From Modicisalibacter muralis (GTDB lineage Bacteria; Pseudomonadota; Gammaproteobacteria; Pseudomonadales; Halomonadaceae), in assembly GCF_900102945.1 (NCBI RefSeq), contig NZ_FNGI01000014.1, positions 1 to 64,000 of the forward strand: DNA of 64,000 bases, read 5' to 3'. Made by a program: the position numbers and the translations under genes. The notes under the pieces are model-generated. The model was not told where the DNA came from, searched no databases, and saw only the letters and a list, made by a program, of their open reading frames with translations. Below are positions 46,023 through 54,300 of this stretch, piece by piece (position 1 is the first letter of the stretch; each line of letters opens with the position of its first letter).

Positions 46023-47006
46023 CTATTTCCAGCCGAGTCGCTTGCGATAGAGCGTAGATGGCGCCACTTCCAGCAGCGCGGCGGCACGCGGCACATTGCC
46101 GCCGCATTCGCTGATGGCCTGTTCGATCGCATCGCGTTCGACCATCCATAGTGGGCATGATGTGGTTGAATTGCGGCGCGATACCGCCTGGATTTTCAGC
46201 ATAGCCACAGGCAGGTGAAGCATCGCTTCGGTCAGAGTATCTCCATCGTGCATGACGATGGCTCGCCGCAGCACATTCTCCAACTCGCGAACATTGCCAG
46301 GCCATGAGTAACGCAGTAACGCTTGTTCCGCAGTAGGCGACAACCGCTGGAATGCTTTTCTTTCTTCCTCTGCGAAGCGAACCAGCAGCGCATGAGCAAT
46401 ATCGATAACGTCCCTGTCACGATCGCGCAGCGGCGGCAACGTGACGGGTATCACATGCAGGCGGTAGTACAGATCTTCACGAAAACGCCCTTGCTCGATC
46501 AACTCGGCGGGATTGGCATTGGTCGCACAGATGATACGGCAATCGATGGAACGGGCCGACGTGGCGCCTACCGGAACGACCGCGCCGGTCTGCAAGAATC
46601 GCAGTAGCTTGCTTTGCATTTCCCAACCGAGCTCGCCAATTTCATCCAGGAACAAGGTGCCACCATGGGCAGCGACCGCATAGCCCTGCTGATCGCACAA
46701 AGCACCCGTAAAGGCTCCTTTAAGATGGCCGAATAGCTGGGTCTCGAGAAGATCCGCGGGTATGGCCGCGCAATTGACCGCAACGAAAGGGGCCTGACGA
46801 CGCGCGCTGCACTTATGCAATGCCTCGGCACAAAGCTCCTTGCCCGTGCCACTTTCTCCCATGATGAATACCGGTGCATCGGAACCTGCTATCAGGCGAA
46901 GCGACTGATAAAGCCTTTTCATTGATGCGGAGGTGCCAATGAACTTTCCGGGTGGCTGCTCGTTCTCAAACTGACTGATAGCACTCGACAGGTACATTGG
47001 CTGCAT
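46023..47006 (-). CDS. Sigma-54-dependent activator without an N-terminal sensory domain
   Basis: A 327-residue protein made of a sigma-54 AAA+ domain (about 20-255) and a Fis-type helix-turn-helix (about 290-327, NVPRAAALLEVAPSTLYRK). Walker A is GESGTGKE (50-57); the sigma-54 contact loop GAFTGA is intact at 97-102. An in-frame TGA lies 12 codons before the ATG, so no receiver, GAF or PAS domain precedes it. It is divergent from the CsgG-like operon, which has a sigma-54 promoter; it is the obvious activator of that operon. Activity is probably set by expression level or a partner protein (inference). Confidence 0.92.
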   Translation of the reverse strand: MQPMYLSSAISQFENEQPPGKFIGTSASMKRLYQSLRLIAGSDAPVFIMGESGTGKELCAEALHKCSARRQAPFVAVNCAAIPADLLETQLFGHLKGAFTGALCDQQGYAVAAHGGTLFLDEIGELGWEMQSKLLRFLQTGAVVPVGATSARSIDCRIICATNANPAELIEQGRFREDLYYRLHVIPVTLPPLRDRDRDVIDIAHALLVRFAEEERKAFQRLSPTAEQALLRYSWPGNVRELENVLRRAIVMHDGDTLTEAMLHLPVAMLKIQAVSRRNSTTSCPLWMVERDAIEQAISECGGNVPRAAALLEVAPSTLYRKRLGWK

Positions 47007-47478
47007 ATGAAATCCCTCGCGAAGCGGGCTAAAAAATCAGGATAATTAGAATAATTGTTACGAGATGTTAAACCAGTGTCGCCTTTTTACAACCGACTTC
47101 TTTATGAATTAAAGAGCCATAAATAAAACTCCACTCAACAAGCCATCACAAGACAACATGCGAGTATTTGTTATATCTCATATTTTCCCACGCACCATTT
47201 GATCCGGCTCATCCATAGCATATTTTATCAGGCAATATTAATACCCGAAAATTGGATAAATATAGTTAAAATATTATTTCAGCGTGCAACATACGCCAGC
47301 CTTTAGACTGGCAAAATTCATTACCCTCCTCCTAAAAATCATGATAATAGCAATTGCAAAAAACAGAATACTCACGCTTATTATTTGTGCAATAAATTTT
47401 CATTAGTAAAAAAACGCCTAAAAAATAAAAAAAAATAGAAAGCATAACAAATCACCTATTAGAAACCCCAACTTGCAA

Positions 47479-47512
47479 TGCACTTTGCAAACCCTCCAGT
47501 GCACCTTGCAAA
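47479..47512. promoter_or_regulatory. Candidate upstream activator site: two direct repeats
   Basis: TGCACTTTGCAAA (47479-47491) and TGCACCTTGCAAA (47500-47512) match at 12 of 13 bases and are offset by 21 bp, two helical turns. A further TTGCAA lies just upstream (47473). They sit about 55-85 bp before the sigma-54 promoter, a usual enhancer distance. Binding by the divergent activator is inferred. Confidence 0.55.
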
Positions 47513-47563
47513 ACGGAAACCACAAAAAATTAACAACCTTCTGTTTTGTAAATAAAATAAAAC

Positions 47564-47580
47564 TTGGCATGGGTTGTGCA
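47564..47580 (+). promoter_or_regulatory. Sigma-54 promoter of the CsgG-like operon
   Basis: TTGGCATGGGTTGTGCA has the required GG (47566-47567) and GC (47578-47579) with exactly ten bases between them, and matches most of the -24 box. Transcription would start near 47591, about 37 bp before the ATG. Confidence 0.72.
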
Positions 47581-47627
47581 ATTAAACCAACAAAGGGATC
47601 ACAACAGTCAAACGGGCATAAAAAACA

Positions 47628-48476
47628 ATGAACAAGCTGAATCATTGCCTTGCGGCCTGTCTTGCAGTGCTTGCAAGTGGATGCGCAACCGTCGAACCCG
47701 AGATCAATGGCGTAACGCCGCTCATGGGCCCACCGGTCACTTCGAATCATACGCCCTATTCGGAATGTCTGATGGCACTTGATGCCGTAGAGGGGATCAG
47801 TCATCTACCGGTCATCGCCGTGGGACAGATCGCCGACAAGACGGGACAACGTACCTATTCGACCCTGACCGAAAGCACGGCGCTGACGCAGGGTGTTTCA
47901 GAAATGCTGATCAGTGCGTTATTCAAGACCGGCAAGGTCGTGCTGACCGAGCGGCTCGATGTACGAGTTCCCCTCGCGGAACAACAGCTGGTCGAGCGTG
48001 AAGCCATGGCCTATGCGCCTAAACCGATTGCAGTTTTGCCCGCCAATTTTACGATCCTAGGAGCGCTTACCGAACTCAACTACAACATCTCAAGCGGCGG
48101 TTCGCGACTTTATGTCAGCGGCATCGGCGCGGAGGTGCGTACCGCCGTCATCAACGTCGGGCTAGACCTACGACTGGTCGATGTTCGCAGCTTTCGCACC
48201 CTGTATGTCTCCAGCCTGCAAAAACAAATCGTTGGCTACGAAGTGGAATCAGGGATATTTCGCTTCTTCGGCAATCAACTCATCGAATTCGATGCCGGCG
48301 CTGTCAGGAATGAGCCCCTGCAGCACGGTGTTCGATCGGTCGTGGAAATGGGCGCATACCAGATCCTGACCGAAGGCCTGGGCTTGCCGGTCCCCGACAA
48401 TGAAGCTTGTCAGCCGCAAGCCGGGCATTACCTCGCCGTAAACCAAAAGGAAAGCAACAATGAAAAAACTCAATAA
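47628..48476 (+). CDS. CsgG/HfaB-like outer-membrane lipoprotein
   Basis: A 282-residue lipoprotein: lipobox LASGC with acylated Cys19. The body is CsgG-like: LPVIAVGQIADKTGQ, VSEMLISALFKTGKVVLTERLDV, ILGALTELNYNISSGG and the strand pattern of VINVGLDLRLVDVRSFRTLYVSSLQKQIVGYEV. CsgG forms the nonameric channel that exports curli subunits; HfaB is its Caulobacter relative for the holdfast anchor. The next two genes encode secreted proteins and are its probable cargo. It overlaps the next gene by 17 bp. No csgE/csgF homologue was seen. Confidence 0.85.
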   Translation: MNKLNHCLAACLAVLASGCATVEPEINGVTPLMGPPVTSNHTPYSECLMALDAVEGISHLPVIAVGQIADKTGQRTYSTLTESTALTQGVSEMLISALFKTGKVVLTERLDVRVPLAEQQLVEREAMAYAPKPIAVLPANFTILGALTELNYNISSGGSRLYVSGIGAEVRTAVINVGLDLRLVDVRSFRTLYVSSLQKQIVGYEVESGIFRFFGNQLIEFDAGAVRNEPLQHGVRSVVEMGAYQILTEGLGLPVPDNEACQPQAGHYLAVNQKESNNEKTQ

Positions 48477-49218
48477 GCTGGCCGTTGCGGTAAGCACAGC
48501 AAGTGCTTTGATGTTGGGTGTCTCTCAGGCGCAGGCCTTCGATACTTCCCACTGGGATTGGGATCTCGATGTCGACACCACGGTCGATCAAAACATCGAT
48601 ATTAATGTCGATCTCAAGGATCCCAAGGGGTTGGCCCTGGTGGAAGTCGAGCAGGATTTCGATGGAAGCCTTTCCGCCGATAGCACCGTGACGGATATCG
48701 ACAATGTGGCCAAAGCGGACAAACACATCAACTTCGAATGGGAAAAGTCGTTTCTTGGCCATCCCGTTGCCGAAGGCTCCGTCGACATTCATGTCGATAA
48801 TTCCGACATGGGGCTAGGCGAGCTTGGCAAGATTGAGAGCGCGGCAACCGCCGTGGCCAACAACGCCAGCATCGAGACCGACGTTCAGACCAACCTGGAT
48901 GCCGATCAGTTCTGGGATGGCTCGGGCAGCATCGACGCCAACTCTTATGTGGCCAATATCGATAACATGACCGTTGACAGCGCGGCAACTGCGGTTGGCA
49001 ACAACCTGTCGTTGGATCTGAAAACCAAGAGTGCAAGCGACTCCATCCTGCTGGCGAATATCGTTCAGGTCGGAACCGGCAGTATTTCCGCTAACTCGAC
49101 GATCACCAACGTCGATCTGGGGGTAGACGTGCCCAGAGGCTTCGAGGGACCGGAAATCAGCTCCGTCGCTACCGCCGTTGGCAACAACGTCAGTGTCAGC
49201 GTGAATGGTCTCAACTAA
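48460..49218 (+). CDS. Secreted repeat protein, probable curli-like fibre/adhesin subunit
   Basis: A 252-residue protein with signal peptide ending SQAQA (residue 26). The mature protein is acidic and Ser/Asn/Ala-rich. Two motifs each occur three times. Motif A, GS-[ILS]-x-A-[ND]-S-x-[VI]-x-[ND]-[IV]-D, is at residues 69-81, 156-168 and 207-219. Motif B, [AV]-ATAV-[GA]-NN-x-S, is at about 128-137, 175-184 and 236-245. Alternating hydrophobic residues suggest beta strands, as in curlin repeats, but the sequence is not CsgA, FapC or HfaD that I can recognise. AAAGGAAA precedes the ATG. A 9-bp hairpin follows the stop. Export through the CsgG-like protein is inferred from the operon. Confidence 0.72.
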   Translation: MKKLNKLAVAVSTASALMLGVSQAQAFDTSHWDWDLDVDTTVDQNIDINVDLKDPKGLALVEVEQDFDGSLSADSTVTDIDNVAKADKHINFEWEKSFLGHPVAEGSVDIHVDNSDMGLGELGKIESAATAVANNASIETDVQTNLDADQFWDGSGSIDANSYVANIDNMTVDSAATAVGNNLSLDLKTKSASDSILLANIVQVGTGSISANSTITNVDLGVDVPRGFEGPEISSVATAVGNNVSVSVNGLN

Positions 49219-49236
49219 CCTGAAGGCAATACAAAC

Positions 49237-49259
49237 CCGGAGGGCTTCGTGCCCTCCGG
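49237..49259. terminator. Hairpin after the repeat-protein gene
   Basis: Perfect nine-base-pair stem CCGGAGGGC / GCCCTCCGG with loop TTCGT, between two genes of the same operon and without a T-run. A likely 3'-end stabiliser or partial terminator making the repeat protein more abundant than the gene after it. Confidence 0.6.
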
Positions 49260-49275
49260 AACCAGGAGGCGTGAC

Positions 49276-49662
49276 GTGACCTCACATAGCAACAAGACGA
49301 CCCGGCGCAGCGGTCTACTCGGCGCGATAATAGTGTGTGGTGGGTTTTTGATACCGACTACCGTAAGCGCCCAATCGCTGATGGGCCCCTACCCCTATGA
49401 TTTCCCCGCCCGAAGTGGGCAGGCAGCACTGATCCTTTATGAAAGCAATAAGACGGCTTCAGCAAGCGGCTCGGGGGGTGATACTACTCTATACAGCAGC
49501 ACCACTATCTCGGCGACCAACTGGCAACAGATCGAAATGACATTAGGTGATGGCTCCGAAGCCTCGATGGTCACCGACTCAAGCCAAAGCTCCGAGGGTG
49601 GAACGACGACTTCTAACTCGGAGTTTTTCAATAATACGCTTGAAGAAGAATTGATAGAGTAA
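49276..49662 (+). CDS. Small secreted protein of the CsgG-like operon, unknown function
   Basis: A 128-residue protein; GTG start at 49276, 6 bp after AGGAGG. Signal peptide (LLGAIIVCGGFLIPTTVSA) with mature start near QSLMGPYPYDFP. The rest is Ser/Thr/Gly-rich (GSGGDTTLYSSTTISATNW, then a Ser-Glu-rich tail ending in Glu residues). I recognise no family. In curli and HfaABD systems small secreted partners nucleate or anchor the fibre; a similar role is only inferred from position. Confidence 0.7.
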   Translation: MTSHSNKTTRRSGLLGAIIVCGGFLIPTTVSAQSLMGPYPYDFPARSGQAALILYESNKTASASGSGGDTTLYSSTTISATNWQQIEMTLGDGSEASMVTDSSQSSEGGTTTSNSEFFNNTLEEELIE

Positions 49663-49894
49663 CGACACGACTATCTCTGCGCCGCCAGGAATAGCTTGGA
49701 TACAGGCTAGACCTGGCGGATAAATTGACTCGCCGACTTCGTCACCCGACATCCATTGTGCTTTCTATCGTTCAACAACCGCTCGATAGCGGCGTTCCGA
49801 GCGTATTCGATAAGGATGCGCAGCCATGCGGCGTACGCAGTAGGGTCGGCTTGCACATCGTGGCACGGACCTCGGCCCTTCAGGGCGGGAGCAG

Positions 49895-51196
49895 TCAACG
49901 GACCAGCGCCTGGCTTTCCTCGCGCGCCTTGAGCCAGGCGATGGATTGCATGATCAGATCGGCATCGGTGGCATGCACCTCGATGCCCTGGCCAATCGCG
50001 GAGAGCAGCGTGACCGCGAGCCCGTCACCCGAATATTCGCGGCACTCACCCAGTCTGGACAGTATCGCCGCTTCGCCGTTGTCTCCCGGCTCGATCAGTC
50101 GTGGATGGAAGATGCGCAGGCCAAGCGACTCGAGCAGCTTGACGATGCGCAGCTCTTCGCCTGGCAGCAGCAGCCCGGCCAATACCGAGTAGCGCGCACC
50201 AAGCGCGATGCCGATGGCCAGCGCTTCGCCATGGTGAAGCTCATGGCGGGTCAGCTCCGCTAACTCGTGAGCCGGCCAGTGACCGAAATCCAGCGGCCGC
50301 GCGGAGCCAAGCTCGAACGGATCGCCGCCATAAGCGATCTGGTGCATATGCAGTTCGGCGCTGCGACGCACCATGGTTTCCTCGACCGAGCGATCGAGGC
50401 TCGCCAGCTTGTCGGCATTCGCTTCCATCCATGCGTAGAAATCGCCGTCGCGGAGCAAGGCGATCCTGATGGCTTCCGAAATACCGGCGATGCGCTCGCG
50501 TCGCGGCAGAGTCGCGAGAAAATCGAAGTCGTTGAGCACCGCCCAGGGTGGCGCGAAAGTGCCGATGGCGTTCTTCATGCCGTTGAGATCGACGGCATTT
50601 TTCACCTCCACGCCGCTGCCGTTCTGTGACAGTAGCGTGGTCGGTATACGGATATGCCGCACGCCGCGATGCGCTGTCGAGGCGGCAAGCCCGATCGCAT
50701 CGAGTACTGCCCCGCCTCCGATGGTGATTATGTAGGAATGGCGGTCGACACCCAGGCGCTGGATGGTCTCTTGCACCGCCATGGTGTACGCAAGCCTGGC
50801 CTTGATCCGCTCTCCGCCGGGCACCATGATCGGCATCTCCAGCAGTTCGGCGCGCGCCGAGTGAGCCGTGAAATAGTCGAGGATGCGGGGCACCAGGTCC
50901 TTCCGGGCTGTGGCGACACCGTCGTCGATATAGATCAGGCATTTGTGTCGTTTGCCTTTTTCGCGCAGCGCCAGCATCTCGATGAGCAGCGGATTGTCCG
51001 CTGAAAAGAGATCGCGCGTGAAGGCCACGGGGTACTCGTAAGGCACCGAGAATCGCTGCCAACGGATCGCCGTTTGCGGCTTGCTGGCACACCCGGTCCC
51101 GCTTTGTGTATGGGCTGCCCCAGGTGCGAGCGCCGAACCCGCTGACGGAGCGGTGAAAGAAGCGGCGCGATGAGATAACGAGAGATTGTTATGCAT
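49895..51196 (-). CDS. Sugar-phosphate cyclase superfamily protein, EboD/dehydroquinate-synthase-like
   Basis: A 433-residue protein. After a ~45-residue low-complexity extension comes QRFSVPYEYPVAFTRDLF, which is characteristic of EboD-type proteins. Then the dehydroquinate-synthase fold: IITIGGGAVLDAIGLAAS (NAD site), RIPTTLLSQNGSGVEVKNAV, and HELHHGEALAIGI (metal ligands). Family enzymes cyclise sugar phosphates (3-dehydroquinate, 2-deoxy-scyllo-inosose, epi-valiolone). Housekeeping AroB lacks this N-terminal motif. Usual eboABCEF partners are not nearby; it is downstream of the giant surface protein on the same strand, separated by a hairpin. The product is unknown. Confidence 0.8.
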   Translation of the reverse strand: MHNNLSLSHRAASFTAPSAGSALAPGAAHTQSGTGCASKPQTAIRWQRFSVPYEYPVAFTRDLFSADNPLLIEMLALREKGKRHKCLIYIDDGVATARKDLVPRILDYFTAHSARAELLEMPIMVPGGERIKARLAYTMAVQETIQRLGVDRHSYIITIGGGAVLDAIGLAASTAHRGVRHIRIPTTLLSQNGSGVEVKNAVDLNGMKNAIGTFAPPWAVLNDFDFLATLPRRERIAGISEAIRIALLRDGDFYAWMEANADKLASLDRSVEETMVRRSAELHMHQIAYGGDPFELGSARPLDFGHWPAHELAELTRHELHHGEALAIGIALGARYSVLAGLLLPGEELRIVKLLESLGLRIFHPRLIEPGDNGEAAILSRLGECREYSGDGLAVTLLSAIGQGIEVHATDADLIMQSIAWLKAREESQALVR

Positions 51197-51256
51197 TGTC
51201 TTTCGCCTTGATCTTGCATGAATCGAGGCTGCTCCAACAATCGGATTGTGCGGTTC

Positions 51257-51295
51257 GGGGAAAGGGGACGAAAACCAGTTTCGTTCCCCTTCCCC
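51257..51295 (-). terminator. Long hairpin after the giant gene
   Basis: Inverted repeat of 17 bases (GGGGAAAGGGGACGAAA at 51257-51273 against TTTCGTTCCCCTTCCCC at 51279-51295), two mismatches, loop five bases. It lies between the stop of the giant gene and the start of the cyclase gene. No T-tail; likely terminator or mRNA-stabilising stem. Confidence 0.6.
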
Positions 51296-51310
51296 CTCGC
51301 CAGGACCGGT

Positions 51311-54300
51311 CTACAAGAGCGTGTCGCCTCCCGCCGCTGCCGGGTCGTTGAGTCCAACGATGCTGACGTCGTCGCTCATCGGCGGCACATCGTCGTCGGT
51401 TGCCGTCGGCGGCGTCTCTTCGAGGAACACCCCGCTGGCCGCAAACGATTGCAGTGCCATGACGCCGGGCTGCTGCTCGAGGGTCAGCGATTGCAGGTCC
51501 ATCGGCCCGCCATTGAAGGTCAGCCTCAGCACCTGCTCGCCGGCCTGCAGGTCGAGCGTGAGCGACTCGGTGGCAATGTAATTGCCCCAATCGCCGGAGT
51601 CGGGCACCGCGAGCGGCCCGGACGTTGCGTAGAACGTGCCATTCTGCTCGACCGAGGCCGTGATGGAACGCCCGTCTTGAGGCGTCGCCGTCACGAACGA
51701 CAGGTCGTAGGTTCCGGCCTCTTCGACGTTGATGGTGTACTCGACCCACTCACCATCCTCGACCCAGCCGATCGCCTCGCCATCGTTGACGATATCCACC
51801 CCTGTGTCGCGGAAGTCGCTGCCAAGCTGCGTTTCGCTGCCATCGTTGTAGGCGATGCCCTGCCCGCCTTCATCGAACAGTGCCGCGTCCAACGTCAGGC
51901 TGTCGCCAACCAGCCACGGCGTCTGACCAGCGTTGAAAGCCGATTGACCATCGTCGACTGGCGCGGCGGCGACGTTCAGCGTGAAGCCGGTGTCGATGCT
52001 GGCATTGCCATCCGAGGCGCTGACGAGAACCTCGAAGCTGCCTGCCGTGGCTGGCGTACCGCTGATGACTCCATCGTTCGAGATCGACAAGCCCTCGGGC
52101 AAACCGCTGGCCGTGTAGCTCAGCACATCGCCATCGGCGTCTTCGAAGGCACTCGTTGGAATGCTGAACGAGAAGTCCTCGTCCTCGGTCGCATTGAGAT
52201 CGGCGATGCCATCCTCAACCACCGGCGCACTGTTGGTCGGTTCATCCGCCTGGGTCAAGGTGAACGAGGCCAAGTCCTGCGAGCCGCCATTGAAGGTCAG
52301 GCGCAGCGTCTGTACCCCGGCTTCGAGCTCGACCTGGACGCTGTCGGTTTGCTCGAAGGTCGTCCAGCCACCGCTGTAGTCGACCGCGACGGCGCCGGCC
52401 GTGAGATAGACGCCATTACCCTGGGCGAACGAGGCGGTGATCGACCTGGCAGAGCCGTTCTGCGAGCCCAGCGCGGACAGGAACGAGAGGTCGTACGTCC
52501 CCGCCTGCTGTACATTGATGGTGTACTCGACCCACTCGTCATCCTCGACCCAACCGATCGCCTCGCCGTCGCCAACGATATCCACCCCGTCGCCACGGAA
52601 GTCGCTGCCGATCTGCGTTTCGCTGCTATCGTTGTAGGCGACGTCCTGCCCGCCTTCGTCATACAACACCGCGTCCAACGTCAGGTCATCGCCGACCAGC
52701 CAGGGCGTCTGGGTATCGTTGAAGGGCTGCTGACCCTCGCCTTCGAGTGCGATGACCTCGAAGTCGAACGAAGCCAGATCCAGTTGCCCGCCATTGAAGG
52801 TCAGGCGCAGCGTCTGTTCTCCGGCCTGAAGGTCGAACTCCAGTGGCCCGACGTTTTCGTAGGTGGTGAAGCTGCCGGTGTTGGGTAAGCCGATAGAGCC
52901 GCTGGTGTAGAAGCCGCCCCCCTGCTCGAACGCCGCGGTAATGCTCCTGCCACCCGCGACCGCCGAGGTCAGGAAACTCAGCGAGTAGGTGCCGGCAGTC
53001 TCGACATTGATGGTGTATTCGACCCATTCGCCATCGGCGATGTAACCCAGCGCCAACGTGCCGTTGGAGATATCCACCGCTTCGTCGTCGCGGAACGACG
53101 CGCCCTGATGCGAGGCCGTGGTGTCGTTGTAGGCGACGCCCTGCCCGCCGTTGTCGAACAGGTTGGCTTCCAGGGTCAGACCATCGGCACCGATGACCCA
53201 TGGCGTCTCGCTGTCGTTGAAGGCGCTCTGCTCCTGTGGCGCCTGATCGTCGAGGAAGTTCGGCGTACCGTCACCGTCGCTATCGTCGTAGATATCGACC
53301 CGGCCGTTGCCATCGGCGTCTTCCGCCCCGGTTGGGTCGTAGGTCTGGACATTTTCGACCAGGAAGATGTTGTCGTTGTAATCGTAGTTAACCCCCGCGT
53401 AATCCTGGATGACGATGTAGGTATCGGGAATCACGTTGCCATCGGCGTCCTTGGCCACGTAGACGCGAATCAGATGGCCGTCGTTCTGGTCCCAGTTGAG
53501 ATCGGTGCCGGGATTGCCGATTTCGTTGATGGTGTCCTCATAGAGGTTGGCGTCCGGATCGGACCAGGAGATGTAACCCTGGCGGTCGCTGATCTCGGCG
53601 AAGAAGCCGAACGGATCGTCGCGGTCCAGCGAGACGCTGGCCAGCTGGTCGCCGCTATTGAGCGCACGTGGCAACAGCGTCTGGCCATCCTGGTCGTCGT
53701 GGGCGATCACCTCGTCGAGGTTACGGCTGTCGACGTCGTGGATGAACAGCCGGGCGACGTCCCCCTGGGTGTGGTAAGCCGCCAGTTGGGTGATCTTGAT
53801 CGGCGAGCCGCCATCGGCACGCTGGAAGTAAGGCGCGAGAATCTCATCGCCGTTGGCTTCCACCAGGCCGCCCTGGTTCATCTGCGCCTGGCCGACGTCG
53901 GTGGTGTAGCCGAAGGCGTTGACGATCTCCTGTACCGTCGGCTCCTGGCCATTCTCCGATTGGCCCTGGGCGATGCCGGCGAGCTGAATCACCGTCTGGC
54001 CTTCGTCGCTGTCATTGGAATTGATCGTCAGCGTCGATTCGTAGAGCGAGCCGTCGTTGCCGTCCTGCCCGATGAAGCGCACCGTGACGTTCAGCGAGTT
54101 GCCCGGCGCAATCACCAGGTCGGTGCTGTCGCCGACGATCTCGAACAGCGTGGGATCGCCGATATCCAGGCTGGCGATTTCCAGGTCGGCGAAGCCGTTG
54201 TTATCGATCGTAATGGTGACTTCGTCATGCACCACCTGGCTATCGTTGGCCGGGTCCTCGATCCGGCTCATCACCAGGCGATTATCCGACGGTACGCCAT

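Larger units (their letters stand above)
47007..47627. other. AT-rich divergent regulatory region
   Basis: About 620 bp with no supported gene, far more AT-rich than the flanks (long A/T runs at about 47170-47280 and 47395-47460). It separates the sigma-54 activator from its presumed target operon. It contains the repeat pair at 47479-47512 and the sigma-54 promoter at 47564-47580. Such DNA is suited to IHF- or H-NS-type binding. The activator's own promoter, near 47010-47100, was not resolved. Confidence 0.7.

Noticed and set aside
47418-47804. 128-residue minus-strand frame before the CsgG-like gene
   Set aside because: It overlaps the sigma-54 promoter and the real gene start, is Phe/Cys-rich from the AT-rich DNA, and has no ribosome-binding site.
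49707-49898. 63-residue minus-strand frame after the cyclase gene
   Set aside because: I looked for a transposase remnant but could not support any family; the 230-bp gap is left without a gene.
53245-53330. Dockerin module in the giant protein
   Set aside because: The single DADGNGRVDIYDDSDGDG stretch is too short for a paired dockerin and fits a thrombospondin-3-like calcium repeat or linker better.
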